Position numbers and translations under genes: made by a program. A stretch of 64,000 nt of DNA from NCBI GenBank assembly GCA_001312405.1, contig BBDR01000003.1, forward strand, positions 1 to 64,000, read 5' to 3'. The notes under the pieces are model-generated. The model saw nothing but the letters and a program-made list of their open reading frames with translations. It ran no database searches and was not told the DNA's origin. The stretch comes from Clostridium sp. NkU-1. GTDB taxonomy: Bacteria; Bacillota_A; Clostridia; Lachnospirales; Lachnospiraceae. Every line of letters begins with the position of its first letter. Position 1 is the first letter of the stretch. Shown one piece after another: positions 11,258 through 20,339 of this stretch.

Positions 11258-11329
11258 GGGCGTTTAGAATCCCTAAAAAGTCATGAATCGGAACCGTAAT
11301 TAATATAGACAATAGTAAGGAGAAGCATC

Positions 11330-11894
11330 ATGTATATCATCGCAGGATTAGGAAATCCCTCAAGGAATATGATAAGACCAGGCACAATGTAGGGTTTGAG
11401 GCTGTGGACGTTCTGGCGGACAAACTGGGAGCCAGGGTAATGGAAAAAAAGCACAGGGCATTTTGTGGAACAGGAAGGATCGAATCAGAGAAGGTCATTT
11501 TGTCAAAACCACAGACTTATATGAATCTAAGCGGAGAGAGCATCAGGGCCATGGCTGATTTTTACAAGGTGGAGCCGGATCACATCATCATCATCTGCGA
11601 TGACATCAACTTAGCAGAAGGCCAGTTAAGAATCCGGACAAAGGGAAGTGCAGGAGGCCATAACGGCTTAAAGAACATCATAAACCATCTGGGAACCCAG
11701 GAGTTTTTAAGGATCCGGGTGGGAGTAGGTGAAAAACCAAAGGAAATGGATCTGGCAGACTATGTCCTGGGCCGTTTCCCCAGGGAACAGGAAGCTGTCA
11801 TGGACAGGCATACCTGGATGCAGCAGAAGCGGCTATTATGGTGGTTACAGAGGGAGCGGAAGCAGCGATGAACCATTTTAACAGGAAGAAGTAA
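11330..11894 (+). CDS. pth: peptidyl-tRNA hydrolase (two apparent frameshifts)
   Basis: Recycles peptidyl-tRNA. Conserved [21 protein letters not shown] (catalytic His in RHNVGF) is restored by adding one A near 11363. KPQTYMNLSG and GSAGGHNGLKNI are intact. Near 11810 one G is lost; restoring it gives AYLDAAEAAIMVVTEGAEAA and a natural basic C terminus with stop at 11892-11894. About 188 residues. It lies nine bases before mfd, the standard pth-mfd order of Firmicutes. Confidence 0.92.
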
Positions 11895-11903
11895 GGAGAT
11901 TTC

Positions 11904-14900
11904 ATGAGTGATCTATTTGAAAAACCATTGAGGGAATTAAAGGATTTTGAGGACCTTTCCGGTGATCTGTTAAAACGGGCAGGTCCTGTCATGGCCAGCG
12001 GCTGCATGGATTCCCAAAAGGTCCACCTGATGTATGAATCGGCAAAGCAGGAAGGCTTAAGGCTGGTGGTCACTTATGATGACACCAGGGCCAGGGAGAT
12101 TTATGAGGACCTGCGCTTTTTTGATCCTGATGTGTGGCTCTATCCGGCCAGGGATCTTCTGTTTTACAGCGCGGACATCCATGGAAACCTGCTGACCAAG
12201 CAGCGTATGACAGTATTTCGTCATTTAATGGAAAAAACCTCCGGCTGGGTGGTTACGACATTTGACGGTCTTATGGACCACCTTCTCCCTTTGGAGTATC
12301 TAAAGGAGCAGGTGCTGTCCGTGGAAGGCGGTCAGACCATTGACGTGGAAAAATGGAAAAAACGCCTTACAGAGCTGGGGTATGAGCGCATGGCCCAGGT
12401 GGACGGCATGGGCCAGTTCTCCATCAGGGGCGGGATCATTGACGTGTTCCCTTTGACTGAGGAGCTGCCGGTGCGCATCGAGCTGTGGGATGATGAAGTG
12501 GATTCCATCAGAACCTTTGATACCCAGAGCCAGAGATCCATTGAGCAGTTAGAGGGTATACGGATCTATCCTGCCACGGAAATGGCACTGACAGGGAAGC
12601 AGATCCAGGATGGAATCGAAGCCCTTGAAAAGGAATTGAAAAAAATACGAAAAGGATTTAAGGGCTAAGTCCAAAATCCAGGAGTCCGCCAGGATCCATT
12701 CCATTGTCTCCGAATTTTTGGAGGGACTAAAGGAGGGCTTCCGGCAGCATGGGCTGGACGGTTATATCCATTACTTCTGCCAGGAGAGTGTGTCTTTTCT
12801 GGAGTATTTTCATGGGGAAAATTCAGTTCTTTTCCTGGATGAGCCGGAACGACTTAAGGAAAAAGGGGAGACCATTGAAATGGAGTTCAGGGAGAGCATG
12901 ATACACCGTTTAGAAAACGGCTACCTCCTTCCGGGACAGACCGGCCTTCTCTTTTCTGCAAAAGAGATGCTTTCCAGAGTCCAGACAAAGACAACGGTTT
13001 ATTTGACCGGACTTGAACAGAAGCTATCTGGTTTTACGGTAAAAAACCGTTACAGCTTCCAGGTAAAGAATGTAAATACCTATCAAAACGGGTTTGAGCT
13101 GTTAATAAAGGATCTGACCAGATGGAAAAAGGAAGGATACCGGGTAATCCTTTTATCCGCTTCCAGGACCAGGGCCAGCCGTTTGGCAGGAGATTTGAGG
13201 GAATATGACTTACGGGCCTACTGCCCCGACGACGGAGGAGAAGGCCGGGAGGTAAAGCCGGGAGAGATTCTGGTCACCTTTGGAAATCTCCACCGGGGCT
13301 TTGAATACTCCATGATAAAATTTATCGTCATCACGGAAGGCGATATGTTTGGAGTGGAGAAAAAGAAGCGGAAACGGAAAAAGTCCTCCTATGAAGGGAC
13401 CAAGATCCAAAACTTTTCTGATCTTTCCATCGGCGATTACGTGGTCCATGAGGAACATGGCCTTGGAGTATACCGGGGCATCGAGAAAATCGAGCAGGAT
13501 GGAGTCATCAAGGATTATTTAAAGGTAGAATATGCTGACAACGGGAACTTGTATCTTCCTGCCACAAGGCTTGACGGAATCCAGAAATATGCCGGTGCTG
13601 AAGCGAAAAAGCCCAAACTGAACCGGCTGGGAGGGGATCAGTGGAACAGGACCAAGGCCAGGGTTAAGGGCGCGGTAAAAGAGATCGCCAGGGACTTAGT
13701 GCAGCTCTATGCGGCCAGGCAGCAGACCCATGGATTCCAGTACGGAGAAGATACGGTCTGGCAGAAGGAATTTGAAGAGATGTTTCCTTATGAGGAAACT
13801 GAGGATCAGTGGGATGCCATAGAGGCGACCAAGACAGATATGGAAAGCAAAAGGATCATGGACCGCCTGATCTGCGGGGACGTTGGATACGGAAAAACGG
13901 AAATCGCTTTAAGGGCCGCATTTAAGGCGGTACAGGACGGAAAGCAGGTGGTCTACCTGGTGCCGACCACCATCCTTGCCCAGCAGCATTATAATACCTT
14001 TGCCCAGAGAATGAAGGATTTTCCTGTCCGGGTGGATTTAATGTCCCGTTTCCGGACGCCGGCCAGATGAAAAAGACTCTGGAGGATTTAAAGCGGGGAC
14101 TGGTGGACATTGTGATCGGGACCCACAGGGTCTTATCAAAGGATGTACAGTTTAAGGATCTGGGCCTTCTTATCATTGATGAGGAACAGCGCTTCGGTGT
14201 GGCTCATAAAGAAAAAAATCAAGCAGCTGAAGGAAAACGTTGATGTGCTGACCTTAACAGCTACTCCCATTCCAAGGACCCTGCATATGAGTCTGGTGGG
14301 GATCCGTGACATGAGCGTGCTGGAGGAGCCTCCTGTAGACCGTATGCCCATCCAGACTTATGTCATGGAGCATAACGATGAAATGGTGAGGGAGGCCATT
14401 CACCGGGAACTTTCCCGGGGAGGGCAGGTTTATTATGTATACAACCGGGTGAGCAACATTGACGAGGTGGCAAACCACATTGCCTCCCTGGTCCCCGAGG
14501 CAGCAGTAACCTTTGCCCATGGACAGATGCATGAGCATGAGCTGGAACGGATCATGTTTGATTTTGTCAATGGAGAAATCGATGTCCTGGTCTGCACTAC
14601 CATCATTGAAACAGGTCTTGACATTGCCAATGCCAATACCATGATCATCCAGGATGCGGACCGCATGGGTCTTTCCCAGCTATACCAGCTGCGTGGACGG
14701 GTAGGCCGTTCCAGCCGGACCTCCTATGCGTTTCTGATGTATAAGCGGGATAAGCTGTTAAAGGAGGAGGCGGAAAAACGTCTTCAGGCCATCCGCGAAT
14801 TTACGGAGCTGGGCTCCGGAATCAAGATTGCCATGCGGGATTTGGAAATCCGGGGGGCAGGAAATGTTCTTGGAGCCGAACAGCACGGACACATGGAAGC

Positions 14901-15468
14901 GGTGGGATATGACCTTTACTGCAAGCTTTTAAATCAGGCGGTTTTAGAGCTTAAGGGACAGAGAAAAGAAGAGGAAACCTATGAAACAGTGGTGGACTGT
15001 GATATCGATGCATACATTCCCACTTCCTATATTAAGAATGAATATCAGAAGCTTGATATTTACAAGCGGATTTCCAGCATTGAGAATGAAGAAGAATATA
15101 TGGATATGCAGGATGAACTGATGGACCGTTTCGGCGATATTCCGGGGCCGGTTGATAACCTGCTTAAGGTTGCCGGCTTAAAGGCTCTGGCCCACAGCGC
15201 CTATGTGACCGAGGTGAATATTAACCGCCAGGAGGTCCGCCTGACCATGTATAAGAATGCAAGGCTGAAGGTGGAAGGAATTCCGAAGATCATCGACCAG
15301 TACCGTGGAGATTTAAAGTTCCAGATGGGAGAAGAACCAAGGTTTACGTATCTTGACAGAAAGAAAAACCAGACCACCGATGCCATGATCAGCCAGGCCG
15401 AGGTGATATTGAAGCAAATGTTGGAATTGTCAGAAAAGAACGAAAAAAACATAAAAATTGACTTTTAA
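11904..15468 (+). CDS. mfd: transcription-repair coupling factor (three apparent frameshifts)
   Basis: ATP-dependent translocase that removes stalled RNA polymerase and recruits UvrA, about 1187 residues. Domains in order: UvrB-like N-terminal region; CarD-type RNAP-interacting domain ([20 protein letters not shown]); RecG-like motor with Walker [16 protein letters not shown] box [28 protein letters not shown] and the arginine-finger region [14 protein letters not shown]-terminal domain. Frame breaks: about 12648 (extra A), about 14062 (G lost; [13 protein letters not shown] restored) and about 14214 (extra A). AAGGAG precedes the ATG. Confidence 0.95.
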
Positions 15469-15484
15469 AATACCATTCATTCAG

Positions 15485-15512
15485 TTGATTTTTGTCATAT
15501 TTGTGATATAAT
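15485..15512 (+). promoter_or_regulatory. sigma-A promoter for the small gene at 15586
   Basis: TTGATT (15485-15490), 16-bp spacer, TATAAT (15507-15512), directly after mfd. Confidence 0.7.
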
Positions 15513-15585
15513 AATAGTAGAAGAAGGGCTTTAGTCCCAGATGCTTTCTTTGTTCCCATTAATGTTTCGGAGAAAGGTGGTAGCT

Positions 15586-15771
15586 ATGGACGTTTTAGGT
15601 ATGTATCTTCTACAGCGAGTATCAAATGAATTGACGATTCAAAAATATGGTTCTTTTGAAAACCATTTTGTAACTCCAGTTCCAGATAACGTGGCCGCAA
15701 AGATGGCCCATGAGGGATATTTGTCATCCTCAAAAGAAGTGGTTCGCCACGTCAGACAAGGTGACTTCTAA
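15586..15771 (+). CDS. small conserved-looking protein of unknown function
   Basis: 61 residues, MDVLGMYLLQRVSNELTIQK through a TPVPDN turn to a basic tail (VRHVRQGDF). It has its own sigma-A promoter, a good AAGGTGG site and its own terminator, so it is a monocistronic unit between mfd and spoVT. No transmembrane segment, signal or metal motif is visible. I do not recognise a characterised family. The ATG at 15586 is preferred over an upstream in-frame ATG at 15541 because of the ribosome site. Confidence 0.75.
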   Translation: MDVLGMYLLQRVSNELTIQKYGSFENHFVTPVPDNVAAKMAHEGYLSSSKEVVRHVRQGDF

Positions 15772-15823
15772 CCTGGGATAGGAAAAACCCAACTTCTTCA
15801 AGCAATAACCTAAGTCTAATTAG

Positions 15824-15867
15824 AAAATCAGGGTTCGACTTTTTTTTAACAAGTCGGCCCTGATTTT
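15824..15867. terminator. strong hairpin terminator
   Basis: AAAATCAGGG (15824-15833) plus CGACTT pairs with AAGTCG plus CCCTGATTTT (15858-15867); the loop is largely T. It ends the small gene at 15586 and isolates spoVT. Confidence 0.75.
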
Positions 15868-15894
15868 AAATTTTGGGAAAAATGGCAGACTTAA

Positions 15895-15923
15895 GTATAA
15901 TCTGTTGCTTTCGTAGCAAAATA
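15895..15923 (+). promoter_or_regulatory. possible sigma-G/F-type promoter of spoVT
   Basis: GTATA (15895-15899), 17-bp spacer, CAAAATA (15917-15923) resembles forespore promoters (GNATA ... CATNNTA). In Bacillus spoVT is sigma-G dependent. The -10 match is partial, so this is tentative. Confidence 0.35.
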
Positions 15924-15966
15924 ATATCAGTGATATAAAAACGCACAAGATGGAGGAATTTTTATT

Positions 15967-16515
15967 ATGAAAGCAACTGGTATTGTAAGAAGAATTGACG
16001 ACCTGGGACGTGTGGTGATACCGAAAGAGATCAGAAGGACGCTCCGGTTACGAGAAGGGACTCCGCTTGAAATATTTACAGATAGGGAAGGAGAAATCAT
16101 TTTAAAGAAATATTCTCCGATGGTAGAACTTACTGCTTTTGCTTCCCAATATGCAGAAGCCATGGCTCAAACTACCGGACTTACCGTATGTATCAGCGAC
16201 AGAGATCAGATCATTGCGGTGGCAGGAGGATCTAAAAAGGAACTTCTCCAGAAGACCATCAGCAAGCAGTTAGAAAACATTATCAATGAACGGACGGTAG
16301 TTGTGGCCGGAAAAGATGACAAGAGCTTTATCGCGCTGTCAGGAGAAACCCTGGAAGGCATAACAGCTCAGGTGGTGGCTCCCATCATTTGTGAGGGCGA
16401 TGCCATTGGAGCGGTAGCCTTGCTGAGCCGAGAGCCGAGAGCACGTTTTGGAGATATGGAGACTAAGCTGGCTACAACGGCAGCCGGATTTTTAGGCCGC
16501 CAGATGGAAGGCTGA
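15967..16515 (+). CDS. spoVT: stage V sporulation protein T, forespore transcription regulator
   Basis: 182 residues with no frame break. The N-terminal AbrB/SpoVT swapped-hairpin DNA-binding domain reads MKATGIVRRIDDLGRVVIPKEI, and the C-terminal ~125 residues form the GAF-like domain (GLTVCISDRDQIIAVAGG, AVALLSREPRARFG). The length matches Bacillus SpoVT. It modulates sigma-G genes late in spore formation. ATG follows GGAGGA. Confidence 0.95.
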   Translation: MKATGIVRRIDDLGRVVIPKEIRRTLRLREGTPLEIFTDREGEIILKKYSPMVELTAFASQYAEAMAQTTGLTVCISDRDQIIAVAGGSKKELLQKTISKQLENIINERTVVVAGKDDKSFIALSGETLEGITAQVVAPIICEGDAIGAVALLSREPRARFGDMETKLATTAAGFLGRQMEG

Positions 16516-16558
16516 TCAAGCTGACAATCAGCATACATGAATCAGGAGGTGAACAGAT

Positions 16559-16702
16559 ATGAAGGTTTTTGTACCCGAGGAAGATGATTACAGCGATGGC
16601 GATATTCCGGAAATTGATACGGAACCATACAAAGATGGATTCTATGTTGAACCATTACCGGAATCGGAACGGCCAAGACGGGATGGTCCCGGAGGAAATT
16701 AA
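16559..16702 (+). CDS. small acidic protein, unknown function
   Basis: 47 residues, MKVFVPEEDDYSDGDIPEID start, very acidic N-terminal half and a PESERPRRDGPGGN tail. AGGAGGTG lies seven bases before the ATG, 43 bases after the spoVT stop, and a strong terminator follows, so it is probably co-transcribed with spoVT. I do not recognise the family. Confidence 0.65.
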   Translation: MKVFVPEEDDYSDGDIPEIDTEPYKDGFYVEPLPESERPRRDGPGGN

Positions 16703-16740
16703 CCGGAGGGTTATGTTATAATCCGGTTCATTGCCCGCAC

Positions 16741-16796
16741 AAAAAAAGAAACGGCGGGAACATGAGTCATCGTGTTCCAATGCCGTTTCTTTTTTC
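16741..16796. terminator. bidirectional terminator between convergent genes
   Basis: GAAACGGC with GCCGTTTC, and inside it GGAACA with TGTTCC; A7 on the left and T6 on the right. Ends the spoVT unit and the leftward metallo-hydrolase gene. Confidence 0.85.
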
Positions 16797-16806
16797 AGCG
16801 GAGCCA

Positions 16807-17788
16807 TTAATAAATAATCTGGTCTCCGTCTTTGATACAGTAATTTACTTTTACTCCCAGCTCTTCCATCCACTTCCTGGTCTCAAGAGTTTTCCAGTCC
16901 CCGCTTCCGGTTCCGCCGCCGTTGTCGTTATTCCACAGCCAGAGCGGACAGGGCCACAGGGCGATCTGAGGCTTTATGATTGCATATACTTCCTGGCTGA
17001 CGCCGTACTGGCCATGGTGGGACATCTGGACGATATCGCTTTTTAAATCTTCCGCGCTGCGCTCCGCAGCCAGAAGCTGTCCGGCCTCCGGTCCCATATC
17101 GCCTAATACCAGGATGCTCACGTCGTTCAAGAAAAATTTATAAGCAACGGAGCTGTTATTTACAGAGGTGGCATCCAGAAGATAAGGATTATTTAAAACC
17201 CTGGCTTTTATCTGGCCCAGCTGGATCTCCTGATCCTTCTGCACGGTGTGGAGCCTTTCTGCAGGGAGAGTTGCAAGGGCTGACCGCAGGTTGTTTACCA
17301 GATCCGCCCGATGGGGTTCAACCTTTTCATACCAGGACTGATCTGCCAGGGAATAATAGACATTGTCAATGGTGATCTGGCTGTCCGGGTTGCCTAAAAT
17401 CTGAACAAGCGCTCCCGCATGGTCTGAATGAGGATGGGTAATAAACCATCCGGATACATGTCCGCCTTTGGAGCGGAGCACTTCCGTCAAGTGGGCCGCA
17501 TCAATATCCCAGCCGCCGTCAATGACCACAAGGGTTCCGTTCTTGTCCTGTAAAATCATGGATAGCATTTGCCGGTTGTCGTAATCCGAAAGCAGGGATA
17601 AACTGCCGCCGTTAAAAATCTTGCTTCCCGGTCCGATATTAAGTGCCGGTCCAAATCCCATGCTCCGCGCAGTCAGCTCCCCGGCAGAAACGCTGGGTGT
17701 CAGAAGCTCTGTGGTAAATGCGGTAAATACAATGTTCAAAAACAGCACATAAGCAGCTATTTTTTTTCCATATGCTGAAGTTTTTCAT
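16807..17788 (-). CDS. secreted metallo-beta-lactamase-fold hydrolase, ComEC/Rec2-like (apparent frameshift)
   Basis: MKNFSIWKKIAAYVLFLN plus a hydrophobic stretch to about residue 35 is an export signal. The mature part has the MBL metal motif THPHSDHAGAL, the VIDGGWDID strand, VLGDMG and MSHHGQYG. Similar stand-alone domains resemble the nuclease domain of ComEC; the substrate is unknown. One extra A in the run at 17760-17767 separates the first residues from the rest; removing it gives the start at 17788, which has GGAGG five bases upstream. About 326 residues. Confidence 0.8.
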
Positions 17789-17969
17789 GGTTACCTCCGT
17801 TTTCATTAGAATAACTTCTTTAAAATAATCTCTATTATTATATAAGAACAGGCTCTTTTTTTAACAGGGGCAAGGAACAATTGTCAGAAAATCTTCAGAA
17901 TTAAAAAAAGTCTATGATCTTGCCGCATTTGCCAAATGTTGTTTTGCGGCGCCCTGCTCATTGCTTTCA

Positions 17970-17978
17970 TGGTATAAT
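17970..17978 (+). promoter_or_regulatory. extended -10 promoter of mazG
   Basis: TG-G-TATAAT (17970-17978), 22 bases before the mazG start; no clear -35. Confidence 0.5.
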
Positions 17979-18000
17979 AAGGGCAAAAGGAGGCGGAATC

Positions 18001-18394
18001 ATGTATACTTTTGAAGATTTAGTAAATATTACAAATAAACTGCGATCCGAAAAAGGTTGTCCCTGGGACAGGGAGCAGACCTATGAAAGTCTGAAAAAAT
18101 GCCTGGAAGAGGAGAGCGGTGAGGTTCTTGACGCCATTGATCATGAGGATATGGAAAACCTTTGCGAGGAGCTGGGAGATATCCTGTTTCTGGTAATGCT
18201 TTACAGCCGGATCGCAAATGAAAAGGGAGATTTTTCCATCGATGATGTGGTGAACGGAATCTGTGAAAAAATGGTACGCAGACACCCCCATGTTTTTGGC
18301 GGCGAAATGGCCGGTTTGCAGCAGGAAGGACAGGCTCTTTGGGATGCAATAAAAAAAGCAGGAGAAAGCCCTTCAAAAGTGCGAAAAACCTTGA
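18001..18394 (+). CDS. mazG: MazG-family nucleotide pyrophosphohydrolase (apparent frameshift near the end)
   Basis: The metal-binding helices EEESGEVLDAI and LCEELGDILF give the MazG E-x-x-E/E-x-x-D arrangement; CPWDREQT is the family N-terminal signature and RRHPHVFG is also typical. Hydrolyses (d)NTPs to monophosphates. One extra A near 18352 breaks the frame; removing it gives AIKKQEKALQKCEKP and a stop at 18392-18394. Without it a spurious tail runs to 18453 through the hup promoter. About 130 residues, a single-domain MazG. Confidence 0.88.
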
Positions 18395-18419
18395 CAAAAA
18401 CGGGAGAAACAGCTATAAA
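18391..18419 (+). promoter_or_regulatory. sigma-A promoter of hup
   Basis: TTGACA (18391-18396), 17-bp spacer, TATAAA (18414-18419). The -35 overlaps the corrected mazG stop codon. Confidence 0.8.
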
Positions 18420-18484
18420 TGATATAGTAATCGTGTTATGCGAAAAATCGTAGCCTGGTGCTACATTCTAGGAGGAAGATATCA

Positions 18485-18760
18485 ATGAACAAAGCAGAGT
18501 TAATCGCAGCAGTCGCAGAAAAAGCAGAGCTGTCCAAAAAGGATGCGGAGAAGGCAGTTAAAGCTTTGACAGATGTAATATCTGAAGAACTGGTTAAAGG
18601 CGAGAAAATCCAGTTAGTTGGTTTTGGTACATTTGAGGTATCTGAAAGAGCAGCAAGAGAAGGAAGAAATCCAAAGAGCGGCGAAGTTATGAACATCCCT
18701 GCTTCCAAAACACCGAAATTTAAAGCTGGAAAGGCTTTAAAGGATATGGTGAATGCTTAA
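18485..18760 (+). CDS. hup: DNA-binding protein HU
   Basis: 91 residues, full HU fold: [20 protein letters not shown], the GFGTFEV turn, the DNA-contacting arm ([20 protein letters not shown]) and the final KALKDMVN helix. Nucleoid protein that bends DNA. Own strong promoter; AGGAGGA ribosome site. It ends three bases before rqcP, so they are probably co-transcribed. Confidence 0.97.
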   Translation: MNKAELIAAVAEKAELSKKDAEKAVKALTDVISEELVKGEKIQLVGFGTFEVSERAAREGRNPKSGEVMNIPASKTPKFKAGKALKDMVNA

Positions 18761-18763
18761 TCC

Positions 18764-19003
18764 ATGAGACTGGATAAGTTTCTTAAAGTTTCCCGCTTAA
18801 TCAAGAGAAGAACCGTAGCTAACGAAGCATGTGATGCAGGCCGCGTGCTTGTAAATGAAAAGCCTGCGAAAGCGTCCTTAAACATTAAGGAAGGCGATAT
18901 AATAGAAATCCATTTTGGGACTAGCTCTGTGAAGGTTGAGGTTCTTGATGTAGTGGAAACGGTAAAAAAGGATGAAGCAAAGGAGCTTTACCGTTATCTC
19001 TAG
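18764..19003 (+). CDS. rqcP: RNA-binding S4 domain protein RqcP (YabO)
   Basis: 79 residues, almost entirely one S4 domain: MRLDKFLKVSRLIKRRTVANEAC, GRVLVNEKPAKAS, GDIIEIHFG. In Bacillus, RqcP works with RqcH on obstructed 50S subunits to add poly-alanine tails. Position between hup and yabP is conserved in Firmicutes. The ribosome site lies in the end of hup. Confidence 0.92.
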   Translation: MRLDKFLKVSRLIKRRTVANEACDAGRVLVNEKPAKASLNIKEGDIIEIHFGTSSVKVEVLDVVETVKKDEAKELYRYL

Positions 19004-19049
19004 CTCATAGTTTCGATACGTAAGATAAATTTCTGTAATATTGGAGCGT

Positions 19050-19090
19050 ACCTCCTAATATACTTTATACAGGTATATTAGGAGGTTTTT
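19050..19090 (+). promoter_or_regulatory. perfect hairpin burying the yabP ribosome site, followed by a T run
   Basis: CCTCCTAATATAC (19051-19063) pairs perfectly with GTATATTAGGAGG (19073-19085), extendable by one A-T pair; a 9-nt loop lies between and TTTTT follows. The 3' arm contains the AGGAGG that serves the yabP ATG at 19093. The element therefore has the form of an intrinsic terminator for hup-rqcP and would also block yabP translation on readthrough RNA. Confidence 0.75.
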
Positions 19091-19092
19091 GT

Positions 19093-19377
19093 ATGGAAGA
19101 AAAGGTGAATATCCGCCCCCACAGGTTGACAATAGAAAACCGGGGTTCCGGTATGATGACAGGAATACGGGAAGTAGTATCCTTTGATGAGAACCAGGTG
19201 GTTCTGGATACTGATATGGGACTTTTGACTTTAAAGGGAAAGGGACTCCATGTCAGCCGCCTGACTCTTGAAAAGGGGGAAGTGGATTTAAACGGCAATA
19301 TTGAGAGCCTTACCTATTCCTCCAATGAAGCTCTGCGCAGGTCAGGGGAATCCATGATTTCCCGGCTGTTTAAATAA
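19093..19377 (+). CDS. yabP: sporulation protein YabP
   Basis: 94 residues of the YabP family: RPHRLTIENRG, GIREVVSFDENQVVLDTDMG, KGKGLHVSRLTLEKGEVDLNG. Needed in Bacillus for spore cortex/coat steps as a mother-cell gene. Directly followed by yabQ (17-base gap). Its ribosome site is in the 3' arm of a hairpin. Confidence 0.93.
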   Translation: MEEKVNIRPHRLTIENRGSGMMTGIREVVSFDENQVVLDTDMGLLTLKGKGLHVSRLTLEKGEVDLNGNIESLTYSSNEALRRSGESMISRLFK

Positions 19378-19394
19378 GAACTAGAAGGAGTCAT

Positions 19395-19751
19395 ATGAGC
19401 GTTCATATTATTTATGAAGTAAAACTTCTGCTCTACAGCTTTTTAACAGGCGCAGGGCTTATGATCACATATGACCTGTTACGTATTTTCCGTATCTTCA
19501 TTCCCCATTCCTATGTATTTATAGGAATAGAGGACATGATATACTGGGTATATGCTGCCTTGGTCACATTTTCTCTGCTGTATGAACAGAATGACGGAGG
19601 ATTAAGAGGATATGCCGTTACTGGAGTATTTGTTGGAATGTTTTTGTATGATAGAATAGTAAGCAGACATTTTATAAAACTCTTGAAACATTTTCGAAGA
19701 TACCTTAAAATAAAGGCTGAAAGCTGTAACCAGAAAAGGAAGCGGCACTAA
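19395..19751 (+). CDS. yabQ: spore cortex biosynthesis protein YabQ
   Basis: 118 residues. Membrane protein with hydrophobic helices around residues 5-30, 42-60 and 68-85; family features LLYSFLTGAGLMITYDLLR and IGIEDMIYWV; basic C terminus. Mother-cell outer forespore membrane protein in Bacillus. ATG follows AGAAGGAG. Confidence 0.92.
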   Translation: MSVHIIYEVKLLLYSFLTGAGLMITYDLLRIFRIFIPHSYVFIGIEDMIYWVYAALVTFSLLYEQNDGGLRGYAVTGVFVGMFLYDRIVSRHFIKLLKHFRRYLKIKAESCNQKRKRH

Positions 19752-19768
19752 AGGTGATTGGTGATTGT

Positions 19769-20092
19769 ATGAACAAGATGGGAAAATCAAGAAGAAAGAG
19801 AAAAGACAGGTGGGGCAATCGAATGACGATCATCGGTATTACCTTCGTTGTATTCAGCCTTGCCGTGATTGTTACCATTAAGGGAGTTACATTAAAAGAA
19901 AAGGAGCGGGAATATGAGCTCCGTCTGGAAAATCTTCAGGCACAGGTGGACAAGGAAGAAGAACGGTCCCAAAACTTAGAGGAATACCGGGTTTATGTTC
20001 AGACCAAACAATATATCGAAGAAGTTGCTAAGCAGAAGCTGGGACTTGTAAATCCTGACGAGATTTTACTGAAGCCGTCACAAAGGCATTGA
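19769..20092 (+). CDS. divIC: septum formation initiator DivIC/FtsB family protein
   Basis: About 107 residues: basic cytoplasmic N terminus (GKSRRKRKDRW), one transmembrane helix (MTIIGITFVVFSLAVIV), a coiled-coil (KEKEREYELRLENLQAQV) and the conserved end EEVAKQKLGLVNPDEILLKP. Part of the FtsL-DivIB-DivIC division complex. The ATG at 19769 is chosen over GTG 19754 because GGTG lies six bases upstream; the alternative adds five residues. Confidence 0.9.
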   Translation: MNKMGKSRRKRKDRWGNRMTIIGITFVVFSLAVIVTIKGVTLKEKEREYELRLENLQAQVDKEEERSQNLEEYRVYVQTKQYIEEVAKQKLGLVNPDEILLKPSQRH

Positions 20093-20148
20093 GGCATTCT
20101 GCAGGCATCCCTCTATGTCCAGAAAGCTTGGACAATAAAGGGGAAAGC

Positions 20149-20214
20149 TGTCGTACAATTTTAAATCATGAGTCAGCCGTTTTGACAAATATTTTCCTCC
20201 TGTCTGTATATAAT
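20149..20214 (+). promoter_or_regulatory. Spo0A-type spoIIE promoter: -35/-10 with 21-bp spacing and 0A-box-like sites
   Basis: TTGACA (20182-20187) and TATAAT (20209-20214) are both consensus but 21 bp apart, the unusual spacing described for the Bacillus spoIIE promoter, which needs Spo0A~P. A perfect 0A box TTTGTCAAA lies on the minus strand across the -35 (20181-20189), and a 6/7 match TGTCGTA lies at 20149-20155. Confidence 0.65.
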
Positions 20215-20219
20215 GTGGT

Positions 20220-20302
20220 TTATGAGAAACTGTATTTTAGTTTCGCATAAAAGGTGCTGCTTTTGCACCGTCCATCCGATTATGAAAACTTGTTTTCATA
20301 AT
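20220..20302 (+). promoter_or_regulatory. hairpin-rich 5' leader of spoIIE
   Basis: Three successive dyads between promoter and gene: TATGAGAAACT with AGTTTCGCATA (imperfect); GGTGC with GCACC around a TGCTTTT loop; and ATTATGAAAAC-TT-GTTTTCATAAT (20279-20302), a perfect 11-bp stem with a 2-nt loop. No T run follows, so it is not an obvious terminator. Confidence 0.45.
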
Positions 20303-20339
20303 ATGGTTTAAAGCATGATACAGGCAGGAGGGATTTTTT

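Noticed and set aside
18394..18453. C-terminal extension of MazG to 18453
   Set aside because: The extension overlaps the hup promoter and is unlike MazG; removing one A gives a natural end at 18394.
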